Shown here: one piece after another, positions 8,128 to 15,732 of the stretch
Layout: each line of letters begins with the position of its first letter
How positions within the stretch are numbered: the stretch's first letter is position 1
DNA from: an uncultured Verrucomicrobiota bacterium
Lineage (GTDB): Bacteria; Verrucomicrobiota; Verrucomicrobiia; Opitutales; Seribacteraceae
Length of the DNA stretch: 64,000 nt
Assembly (NCBI GenBank): GCA_902618175.1
Contig: CACMZN010000003.1
Span: 37,409 to 101,408, forward strand
Reading direction: 5' to 3'
The notes under the pieces: model-generated
The model's database searches: none
What the model saw: only the letters and a program-made list of their open reading frames with translations
Told to the model about the DNA's origin: nothing
Program-made: the position numbers and the translations under genes

Positions 8128-9254
8128 AATTTATTCCTTTTATGTTTTTGCTCATACATCTTTTTTCCCATGGAGAATGGATCCAACCACCTCTTCGAAC
8201 CTCTACCGGCTTTCGGGTTCCTTCACCAGATCATTATCCGAACTTTCCTCGCGATCATGGAGCTCATCGCGAATATGCTTTGGAATGGTGGTACTGGATT
8301 GGTCATCTGCGATCCGTTGAAGACAAGAGGGAGTTTGGTTTTCAAGCGACTGTTTTCAGAGTTGCTGGTGACCCTACTGATGCCAACAAACTTGAAACCA
8401 GCTTGTTTGGCAGTCGGCAACTACATCTTGCTCACTCTGCTCTGAGCGATTTGAACTCTGGAGAATACATTCATTGTGAACGAATTTTGCGTGAGGGTTG
8501 GCAGGCTAAGGTTTCAACAAAGACATTGTCGATGAAGGTGGGTGGCATCGAAGCCGGACTGCTTACGAAGAAGGAAGGCCATAAAATTTCGGTTCGCTAT
8601 CCAAATGGAGCAGTTCTACGGCTTGCTCTTATTCCATCCAAGCCATTGGTTCGTTTTGGAGATCGTGGACTAAGCAGAAAAGGAAGCGAACCAGCCTCCG
8701 TCAGCTGGTATTGGACCTACACTCGTCTAGAGGCCAAGGGAACACTTTTTTATCGGGGTGTGGAAAGAAAAGTGGAAGGTCTGGCTTGGATGGATCACGA
8801 AATTTCATCCAGTCAATTGGGTAAGGGTCTGGTCGGATGGGATTGGACTTGTATGCACTTGAACGATGGGACTGAACTCAAAGCGTATCGTCTTCGAACG
8901 GAGGAGGGCAGTTGCGATCCATGGTCTGCAGTGTATTGGATTAACTCCGACGGATCGACAACATCCGTAAAGTCGGAGAATTTTAATTGGCTCACTGAAA
9001 AGTTTTGGAAAAGCCCCAAAACAAAACTCGAATATCCAACTTCAGTCAAAATTATCGTACGCCATCCCACTCGTGGAGTATGTACTTACCGGATTAGACC
9101 TCTTATTGAAAATCAGGAATTCCATGGAAATCGTGCAGATAATGCTTATTGGGAAGGGGCTTGCGAAGTACTGGATTCTACTAACAAAAGAATTGGTAAA
9201 GCATATCTTGAACTAGCTGGCTATGGAGGTGGGTTGGGAGCCAGACTCAACTAG
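8124..9254 (+). CDS. AttH-like lipocalin-domain protein (CrtC/AttH family)
   Basis: A 376-residue protein with a signal peptide (MKFIPFMFLLIHLFSHG). It shows the family pattern FPRDHGAHREYALEWWYWIG followed by REFGFQATVFRV, and a second-half motif WMDHEISSSQL..VGWDW. These mark the double-lipocalin fold shared by AttH and hydroxyneurosporene (carotenoid 1,2-) hydratase CrtC. Because it is translationally coupled (ATGA) to an AttE/AttFG-type ABC pair, it is best read as the periplasmic AttH component that binds a hydrophobic ligand. Its nearness to carotenoid genes makes a CrtC role conceivable but the operon context favours AttH. Its in-frame partner genes end here; a 578-base gap follows. 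Confidence 0.82.
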   Translation: MKFIPFMFLLIHLFSHGEWIQPPLRTSTGFRVPSPDHYPNFPRDHGAHREYALEWWYWIGHLRSVEDKREFGFQATVFRVAGDPTDANKLETSLFGSRQLHLAHSALSDLNSGEYIHCERILREGWQAKVSTKTLSMKVGGIEAGLLTKKEGHKISVRYPNGAVLRLALIPSKPLVRFGDRGLSRKGSEPASVSWYWTYTRLEAKGTLFYRGVERKVEGLAWMDHEISSSQLGKGLVGWDWTCMHLNDGTELKAYRLRTEEGSCDPWSAVYWINSDGSTTSVKSENFNWLTEKFWKSPKTKLEYPTSVKIIVRHPTRGVCTYRIRPLIENQEFHGNRADNAYWEGACEVLDSTNKRIGKAYLELAGYGGGLGARLN

Positions 9255-9832
9255 ATTCGCTTTTTCGCTGCAATAAGTTTTGGAACCCAATGCAATGGGC
9301 GAACCCGTTTTCAAAAACATCAAATTAGATATATTAAAAAACACTCGCAGTTATTGAAAAGCGCTTTTTTTTAATTTTACTAACATGAGAAAATTTTCGA
9401 ATAACTGAAGTTTATTCCACTGCAGGTTATGAGACCAAATTAGGAATCAATTTGACCATACATAAAATATTGTTTATCAGATAGATAAGTTTCAAAGGTA
9501 TGTTTATGTCTTTATTTGCGGACTGAAAATATTTCACACGAGAGTTCAATAATTTTCCGATATAGGCTATAGAATGAAATCCTGTGATAAAAATCTCATG
9601 AAATTTAAATTTTGACAAGCAATGCAAAAACAAGATGATTTGAACTGTTTGACATGCTACCCCATAATTTTGCAATACTTCGTACCTTGGCGAAAGGTCT
9701 TTCTCATTTAAGACGATTACCCTACCAATGAGTTTTCACCATGCAAATTCTCTTTCCTTCAATCCGTACTGCCCCGTTTTCGAAACAGAATGGGTACAAA
9801 CTGAAAGAAACTAACCACAGAAATATATCACC
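9255..9832. other. AT-rich intergenic region upstream of the rhodopsin gene
   Basis: Very AT-rich, with no open frame I can support. An 82-codon frame on the minus strand (9427-9675) looks accidental. TTGACA hexamers occur at 9612-9617 and 9649-9654, but neither has a convincing -10 at 16-18 bases. A small palindrome AAAAGCGCTTTT (9357-9368) runs into T residues and could end the upstream transcript. The promoter or light/nutrient control of the rhodopsin operon should lie here. Confidence 0.5.
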
Positions 9833-10663
9833 GTGAAAATAAAATCCACCTATCTCCTAATCCTCACCCTAATGCTTTCCCCGCTCTTAGCGTTTGGGGA
9901 CAATCACGACGCTGACGCATCGGCTGTTGCAGCAATGAGTTACGACGGTTCTCTGGACCCCAATGATTTCGTTGGCATCAGCTTCTGGCTTGCCACCGCG
10001 ATCATGCTTACGGCAACCGTTTTCTTCTTCATTGAACGCGACCGAGTCAAAGGCAAGTGGAAAACTTCTCTCTCCGTTGCAGGGTTAGTTACGGGTATTG
10101 CTTTCTGGCACTACTTGTATATGCGTGACGTCTGGGTGAATACAGGCGAAAGCCCGACCGTATTCCGTTACATCGACTGGTTGATTACCGTACCTTTGCA
10201 GATTGTGGAATTTTACCTCATTTTGGCCGCAGTTACCATGGTGAAGGCCGATCTTTTTTGGAAATTGCTTATTGCATCTCTTGTTATGCTCATTGGAGGC
10301 TACATGGGTGAAGCAGGATACATGGAACCAAATCCCGCTTTTGTCATAGGCATGGCAGGATGGTTCTATATCATTTGGCAAATTTTCAAGGGTGATGCCG
10401 CGCAGATTAACGAAGCTAGCGGTAATCCTAACTCTCAGATGGCGTTTAAAACCATCCGCAACATCGTGACATTTGGATGGGCGATCTATCCTCTTGGCTA
10501 TTTCTTGGGTTACATACAAGGCGACGGACCTATGAGTCCCGAAAACCTTGCCAATCTGAATATTATTTACAACCTCGCCGATTTAATTAACAAAGCGGCT
10601 TTTGGATTGGCAATTTGGGTTGCTGCTACTAATGACAGCGAAACCGAGCAGCCACAGTCTTAA
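9833..10663 (+). CDS. proteorhodopsin, light-driven proton pump, predicted blue-absorbing
   Basis: A 276-residue seven-helix retinal protein with a signal peptide (MKIKSTYLLILTLMLSPLLAFG), read from a GTG start. It closely follows gammaproteobacterial proteorhodopsin: FFFIERDRVKGKWKTSL, GIAFWHYLYMR, SPTVFRYIDWL. Key residues are H93, proton acceptor D115, T119, proton donor E126 (a D-T-E motif, i.e. an outward H+ pump) and retinal lysine K254 in NLADLINK. The spectral-tuning position (105 in the green reference protein) is Q123, which predicts blue absorption. W177 fills the site where antenna-binding rhodopsins have glycine, so a carotenoid antenna is unlikely. It heads an operon with all genes needed to make retinal. 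It is found in the inner membrane. Confidence 0.96.
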   Translation: MKIKSTYLLILTLMLSPLLAFGDNHDADASAVAAMSYDGSLDPNDFVGISFWLATAIMLTATVFFFIERDRVKGKWKTSLSVAGLVTGIAFWHYLYMRDVWVNTGESPTVFRYIDWLITVPLQIVEFYLILAAVTMVKADLFWKLLIASLVMLIGGYMGEAGYMEPNPAFVIGMAGWFYIIWQIFKGDAAQINEASGNPNSQMAFKTIRNIVTFGWAIYPLGYFLGYIQGDGPMSPENLANLNIIYNLADLINKAAFGLAIWVAATNDSETEQPQS

Positions 10664-10686
10664 GGCTTAACCACGGCAGGTTCTTG

Positions 10687-11598
10687 ATGAACCAAGTTTC
10701 TTTGAGCCTGAGCCGTCTAAACAGGCGGCTCAGGCATCATTTTTCAAAGGATGCCGTTCTGTGCGAGTATCTGAAGGATTCCTATTTTTGGACTGGTCAG
10801 GGTATTCGTGGAAAAATCTGCCTATGGACAGGCAAATCCTTTCGAATTGAAGATGATATCGTTTTGGACGTAGCTTGCTTCACTGAGCTTCTTCACAATG
10901 CAAGCCTAATCCACGACGATATCATTGATGATGATACCGAACGAAGAGGTGGTGAGACCTTCTGGAAAAAACAAGGACGTGCCAAAGCTTTGCTGGTGGG
11001 GGATCTTCTCATTGCAAAAGCTTTTGAGGTCGCATCCAGCGTTGATTGTGATCCTAAGATCAAAACTAGCTGGGTTGGCATTTTAGCGAATACAGTTTCA
11101 CATGCTGTTCGCGGCGCGACAACCGAACTAAGTTTTTTTGTTCCAGAAAATGAATGTATCCTTTCCGCATATTCCAAAATGGCCGCAGACAAAACTGGTG
11201 TCTTGTTTTCGCTTCCTATTCGATGCTTAGCATTAGTCGCATCCTTGGATGAAGAACAAACCGCATCCTTGGCTTCCATCTTTTCTGATCTTGCCGTTGC
11301 TTATCAAATACGCGACGATCAAGCTGATTTTCTTGGAGATAAATTGGGTCGATCCCATTCTTCCGATATCCTTAATGGCAGACCCAATATCTATCATTTG
11401 ATGTCTACCTCAGAAACGATTGAAGAATCTTTATTTTCCTCCATCGAATCCCACCAGAAATTGTTGATTGATTCGGCTGTGCGTACCTCTTTATCCTTCC
11501 CCTACGAAATCCAAGATTTGGTAGAAAATCTCCTTTTGCCCTTCGTCCGCTTGAAACCCTATTCGCCCTCGCGTTTGGAAGTTCCTCTCGCGGGGTAA
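10687..11598 (+). CDS. crtE: polyprenyl diphosphate synthase, probably geranylgeranyl diphosphate synthase
   Basis: A 303-residue trans-isoprenyl diphosphate synthase, 23 bases after the rhodopsin stop. ATG at 10687 is preferred; a TTG immediately before it is also in frame. The first aspartate-rich motif is HDDIIDDDTERRGG (D77, D78, D81) and the second is IRDDQADFLGD (D210, D211, D214). It supplies C20 diphosphate for phytoene synthesis. The usual N-terminal GGKRLRP substrate-binding motif has become RGKICLW (41-47), and the second aspartate motif lacks the normal DDxLD spacing, so it is a divergent member. Chain length is inferred from its place in the retinal cassette. Confidence 0.85.
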   Translation: MNQVSLSLSRLNRRLRHHFSKDAVLCEYLKDSYFWTGQGIRGKICLWTGKSFRIEDDIVLDVACFTELLHNASLIHDDIIDDDTERRGGETFWKKQGRAKALLVGDLLIAKAFEVASSVDCDPKIKTSWVGILANTVSHAVRGATTELSFFVPENECILSAYSKMAADKTGVLFSLPIRCLALVASLDEEQTASLASIFSDLAVAYQIRDDQADFLGDKLGRSHSSDILNGRPNIYHLMSTSETIEESLFSSIESHQKLLIDSAVRTSLSFPYEIQDLVENLLLPFVRLKPYSPSRLEVPLAG

Positions 11599-11634
11599 CT
11601 TTTGAACCTTTTGCGAACCAGCCGTTGTTGAACC

Positions 11635-13950
11635 TTGTTCGACAGTAGTTCATCGGCAACTAAAAAAGCACTTGTTGTTGGTGCCGGCTTCGGGGGCCTT
11701 GCCATGGCTCTTCGGCTCCGCCGACTTGGATACGCAGTTAGTATTCTCGACAACAACCCTAAGGCTGGCGGACGAGCGCAGGTTTACGAAAAAGACGGTT
11801 ATAAATTTGATGGGGGTCCGACAGTGATCACCGCTCCTTTTTTATTCGACGAGCTTTTTTCACTCTTCGGTAAGAAACGGTCCGATTACGTTGAATTCCT
11901 CCCGGTCGAGCCTTGGTACCGATTTGAATTCTCAGACGGTGAAAAACTCGATTATGGAGGTAAGCTTGAGGATACGATTGAAGAAATCAATCGTCTATCG
12001 CCTGGAGAGGGAAAAGGGTACGAGGATCTGGTTAATTTTTCCAAGAGAATCTTTCGGATTGGTTTTGAGAAATTAGCCGACCAGCCTTTTCATCAATTCG
12101 GCATTATGCTTCTGCAAGTTCCTGCTCTTCTTGCCTTAAGGAGTTACTTGTCGGTGTATTCATTGGTCAGCAGTTTCCTGAAGGACAACAGACTCCGTCG
12201 TGCATTCAGCATCCATCCTTTGTTGGTTGGAGGAAATCCTTTGAACACCACCTCCATATACTGTTTGATTCATTACTTGGAAAGAAAGTGGGGTGTTTGG
12301 TTCCCCAGGGGAGGAACTGGTGCATTGGTCGAAGCCTTGGTTCGATTGATTAAGGAAGAAGGAATCCAAATCGATCTCAACTCACAAGTCGAACAAGTGC
12401 TGGTTGAAAAGGGGGCGGCTCGCGGAATTCGGCTCGCAGATGGTTCGGAGAGAAAATACGATCTTTTGGTTTTCGACGCCGATCCTCCCAAGGTATACCG
12501 CGACTTGATCGATGAAAAGCACCGTAGTAAGTGGACCAATAACCGTATCAATCGTCTGTCTTATTCCATGGGCTTGTTCGTTTGGTATTTCGGAACTTCC
12601 AAGTCTTATCCGGAGGTTGAGCATCATACCATTCTAATGGGGGAGACTTTTAAGGAACTGCTTCGAGAAATCTATGACCAGAAGGTTCTTTCTGATGACC
12701 TCAGTCTTTATCTCCATCGTCCTGCCGCAACTGATCCTTCCATGGCTCCCGAGGGAGGGGATGCTTTTTACGTGCTTGCTCCAGTACCTAATCAGCAGGC
12801 CAATATAAAATGGAAACAGGAAGGAGAAAAAGTCCGGTCGCAAATTGAGAAGCAACTGGCAGATACCCTTCTTCCTGGACTCGGCGACTGCCTTGAGGTG
12901 TCATTCTTCGTCACTCCCGACGACTTTCGAACCCGGTTCAACACTCACTTGGGCAGTGGGTTTTCAATTGCCCCGATTTTTCGCCAATCCGCTTGGTTCC
13001 GATTTCACAACCGCTCCGAAGAGTTGAAAAACCTCTACTTTTGCGGAGCAGGTACCCATCCAGGGGCGGGAGTTCCCGGCGTGGTTTCTTCCGCACGAGT
13101 AGTGGAAAAACTCGTACCTCCATCAAGAGGGGGAAACGAGCAAGAATTTCAAAAACTTTTCCGTTCGAAAAGCAGGACTTTTTCCCTCGCTTCCTTTCTT
13201 CTTCCGAAAGATCAAGCGGATGCGATTGTTCGTCTCTATTTCGTTTGTCGGACACTTGACGATTGGGCGGACGAGGGACATGAAGAAGATTTAACCGGAG
13301 CTATGGAAAGTTGGACACAGCACAAGCCGCATCCTCTGCTCGATCACTATCGTTTTCTACAAGCCCGATGGGGACTCGATTCCCAGCCCATGACTGATTT
13401 GCTTACGGCAATGATCAAGGAGCAAAAAGGAGTCCTCATTCAAACCAAGGATGAACTTCTTGAGTATTGCCACGGGGTTGCAGGGACCATTGGACTGATG
13501 ACCAGTCCAATTTTCGGGGTTACGGATCCTGCGGCCATGAAACATGCCGATGACTTGGGAATCGCGATGCAATTGACCAATATTTGCCGAGATGTTTTCG
13601 AGGATGCCCGAAACCAAAGGATTTACTTGCCTGCTGATTTGTTCGAATCTCCATTTTCGGCCGAAGATATCACTTCTTGCGAATGTTCCGTTCGTCAGAA
13701 AGAAATTTCCTTGGTCAAGAATCAACTTTTGCGTTTGGCAGATGAGCATTATGCGAGCGGTGAGTCGGGAATCAAATACCTTCCCTGGCGAATGCGGATC
13801 GTGATTCGTTGGGCCGGTCGAATGTATCGCGAAATTGGCGAAGTCATTCGCAAGGACCCGGATACCTACCACAAAAAACGAGCTGTGGTCAAAACACTGA
13901 AAAAACTTAAGATTCTCGCCCCTTGTCTAAGCCGTTCCTTTCTTTCCTAG
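11635..13950 (+). CDS. fused phytoene desaturase (CrtI) - phytoene synthase (CrtB)
   Basis: A 771-residue two-domain protein. Residues 1 to about 490 are CrtI: dinucleotide-binding VVGAGFGGLAMALRL (G16-G21), GGRAQVYEKDGYKFDGGPTV, and the C-terminal FAD signature LYFCGAGTHPGAGVPG. After a short linker (about 490-505), residues to 771 are CrtB: DDWADE (D542, D543, D546), YCHGVAGTIGLM, and NICRDVFED (D653, D657). It would join two GGPP to phytoene and desaturate it to lycopene. The reading frame is continuous with no frameshift. The start is TTG at 11635: an in-frame TGA sits two codons upstream and the first internal ATG would remove the FAD motif. CrtI and CrtB are normally separate genes in bacteria. 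Confidence 0.93.
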   Translation: MFDSSSSATKKALVVGAGFGGLAMALRLRRLGYAVSILDNNPKAGGRAQVYEKDGYKFDGGPTVITAPFLFDELFSLFGKKRSDYVEFLPVEPWYRFEFSDGEKLDYGGKLEDTIEEINRLSPGEGKGYEDLVNFSKRIFRIGFEKLADQPFHQFGIMLLQVPALLALRSYLSVYSLVSSFLKDNRLRRAFSIHPLLVGGNPLNTTSIYCLIHYLERKWGVWFPRGGTGALVEALVRLIKEEGIQIDLNSQVEQVLVEKGAARGIRLADGSERKYDLLVFDADPPKVYRDLIDEKHRSKWTNNRINRLSYSMGLFVWYFGTSKSYPEVEHHTILMGETFKELLREIYDQKVLSDDLSLYLHRPAATDPSMAPEGGDAFYVLAPVPNQQANIKWKQEGEKVRSQIEKQLADTLLPGLGDCLEVSFFVTPDDFRTRFNTHLGSGFSIAPIFRQSAWFRFHNRSEELKNLYFCGAGTHPGAGVPGVVSSARVVEKLVPPSRGGNEQEFQKLFRSKSRTFSLASFLLPKDQADAIVRLYFVCRTLDDWADEGHEEDLTGAMESWTQHKPHPLLDHYRFLQARWGLDSQPMTDLLTAMIKEQKGVLIQTKDELLEYCHGVAGTIGLMTSPIFGVTDPAAMKHADDLGIAMQLTNICRDVFEDARNQRIYLPADLFESPFSAEDITSCECSVRQKEISLVKNQLLRLADEHYASGESGIKYLPWRMRIVIRWAGRMYREIGEVIRKDPDTYHKKRAVVKTLKKLKILAPCLSRSFLS

Positions 13951-13957
13951 AATACGG

Positions 13958-14656
13958 ATGACTTATCTGGACTTTCTCTTTCGTTTTCTGGGAATTCCCC
14001 TTCTTTTATGTATTTTGGTTGCCTGGAAAAAGTCCAGACTTGGAAAATCTCAAGCTTATGGAATTTTACTTATGGGTGTAATCGCCCTTCTCTACACAAC
14101 TCCTTGGGACAATTACCTGATCATGCGAGGAGTCTGGAGTTACCCCGACGGCGTGGTTCTTGGAACCTTCGGATATGTCCCATTCGAAGAGTATGGATTC
14201 ATGCTTTTGCAAACTTTTCTGGCCGGAGCCTTGTGGTCGATGTATCCCCGAATTTCCGGTAAATATGCTCTTAGTTTTTCACCTCTTGGACTTCTTCCGG
14301 CAGTTGCAATTGGGATAGTCGGAGCATTTTGTCTGTTCGTTGACAGCGGAACCTACGCAGGTCTAATTCTCTTGTGGGCATTCCCACCCCTTGCCCTGCA
14401 GTGGGGATTGGGATGGAAATGCCTCCATAAATCAATGAAGACTTGGCTGATGCCTTGGGCCGGACTCACTATCTATTTGTGCCTTGCCGATTCCTATGCC
14501 ATTTACAAGGGAATCTGGTCTCTCACGCCCTCAACTCGTTCTGGTTGGGATCTTGGAAACTTACCCGTGGAAGAAGCTCTCTTTTTTGCCGTCACTAATT
14601 TATTCGTTTTTCAAGGCCTTTGTTTATGGGATATTTGGAAAGGAACTTCGTCGTGA
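13958..14656 (+). CDS. lycopene beta-cyclase, fused CrtYc-CrtYd membrane type
   Basis: A 232-residue integral membrane protein with two repeated halves. The first has TTPWDNYLIMRGVW and GYVPFEEYGFMLLQT; the second has YAIYKGIWSL and NLPVEEALFFAVTNLFV. The P-x-E-E motifs and the duplicated Y/W-rich segments are those of the carotenoid cyclase family in which actinobacterial CrtYc and CrtYd form a heterodimer and which is fused in archaea, myxobacteria and fungi. It turns lycopene into beta-carotene. This is not the soluble CrtY/CrtL flavoprotein. It starts seven bases after the CrtI-CrtB stop and overlaps the next gene by GTGA. Confidence 0.9.
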   Translation: MTYLDFLFRFLGIPLLLCILVAWKKSRLGKSQAYGILLMGVIALLYTTPWDNYLIMRGVWSYPDGVVLGTFGYVPFEEYGFMLLQTFLAGALWSMYPRISGKYALSFSPLGLLPAVAIGIVGAFCLFVDSGTYAGLILLWAFPPLALQWGLGWKCLHKSMKTWLMPWAGLTIYLCLADSYAIYKGIWSLTPSTRSGWDLGNLPVEEALFFAVTNLFVFQGLCLWDIWKGTSS

Positions 14657-15720
14657 AGTGGATTGAATGGAATCCGGTTCCTTTCACTCTCAAATCCAAG
14701 GAATCACTCCCCTCTAAATATTCCTTTGGTCTTACGCAACTCAGCTTGACCCTGCTTCTGCCAATGGGGGTTTTGGGCTACCTCAGTCATGATTGGCCGG
14801 TCGCCTGGAAGCTTCTTCCGCTTTACCTAAGTCTTTTTATTTTCGGAATGCCCCATGGAGGTGCTGATCATCTGCTTATTTGGGGAATGATCAAGAACAG
14901 TTCATTTGGATTCCGCATCGGCACCCTGCTCGCATACCCGATACTATCGATGATTTATCTGGCAGTATGGAATCTTCAACCTCTTCCTTCCGCCCTCTTT
15001 TTCCTCGGTCTGACCGTTTTTCACTGGGGACAGGGGGACCATTACCTCAGTGTCAAACTGCACCAAGCAATCTACCTCGAACGATCCGGCTTACTCAAGT
15101 GGTTGCATGTTTTTTCACGTGGAAGCATCCCGATTCTTCTTCCTGGATACTTAGGCAACGAGACCTACCGCGAATTTGCCGAAGCCATCGTCCGCCAAGG
15201 CGGACAAGTTCAACACGAACTGGTGTGGATATCACAAAACCCCCACTTTTTTCTGTTTGTCCCCCTCGGTTTGACTGCACTTCAGTTATTGCTCTCGCTA
15301 CTTAGGCTGGAGAAAGGGGAGGGCAAGGCACTTCGTTTCGACGCCCTTGAAGCAGGTATACTTTTTCTTTGGTTTCTCTTTGTTCCACCTCTCTGGGCGA
15401 TTGGTTCCTACTTTGCTCTTTGGCACAGTCTCCGTCATGGTCTACGCATTCTATGGATTGATCAAGAAGGACGGATCCAACTTCAAAGCAGTCAGTTTCT
15501 GAAACTCAAGTTCCGCTGGCTTCAGCTTACCGGATTGATGACCCTACTCGCTCTAGTCGGACTGTGGTTCATCCTTGCTCTTCCGCTTAATTTTCGGGGC
15601 ATCCAACTCGACTGGCTTGGAAAGGCCATGCTGGGAATTTCCATCCTCACTCTTCCTCATACTGTGGTGGTCTGTTTCATGGACAAGCTGCAATTGAACC
15701 GAGTAAAATCCTGCTGTTGA
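14653..15720 (+). CDS. blh: beta-carotene 15,15'-dioxygenase (Blh/Brp family)
   Basis: A 355-residue multi-helix membrane enzyme that cleaves beta-carotene into two retinals, the chromophore of the rhodopsin. Metal-ligand motifs are FGMPHGGADH (H68, D72, H73), FHWGQGDHY (H124, D129, H130) and LWHSLRH (H258, H262), numbered from the GTG at 14653. That GTG overlaps the cyclase stop as GTGA, making translational coupling likely; the same frame stays open 11 codons upstream (14620) but that would run inside crtY. Last gene of the cassette. It faces the allophanate hydrolase gene with only 12 bases between stops and no obvious terminator. Confidence 0.93.
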   Translation: MKWIEWNPVPFTLKSKESLPSKYSFGLTQLSLTLLLPMGVLGYLSHDWPVAWKLLPLYLSLFIFGMPHGGADHLLIWGMIKNSSFGFRIGTLLAYPILSMIYLAVWNLQPLPSALFFLGLTVFHWGQGDHYLSVKLHQAIYLERSGLLKWLHVFSRGSIPILLPGYLGNETYREFAEAIVRQGGQVQHELVWISQNPHFFLFVPLGLTALQLLLSLLRLEKGEGKALRFDALEAGILFLWFLFVPPLWAIGSYFALWHSLRHGLRILWIDQEGRIQLQSSQFLKLKFRWLQLTGLMTLLALVGLWFILALPLNFRGIQLDWLGKAMLGISILTLPHTVVVCFMDKLQLNRVKSCC

Positions 15721-15732
15721 ATGTTTTGAAAT

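Noticed and set aside
9427..9675. 82-codon open frame on the minus strand in the gap before the rhodopsin gene
   Set aside because: Very AT-rich, no recognisable domain, no start context, and low-information composition; treated as accidental.
14620..14652. ATG start of Blh inside the cyclase gene
   Set aside because: The in-frame GTG at 14653 overlaps the cyclase stop as GTGA and gives a better-sized N-terminus.
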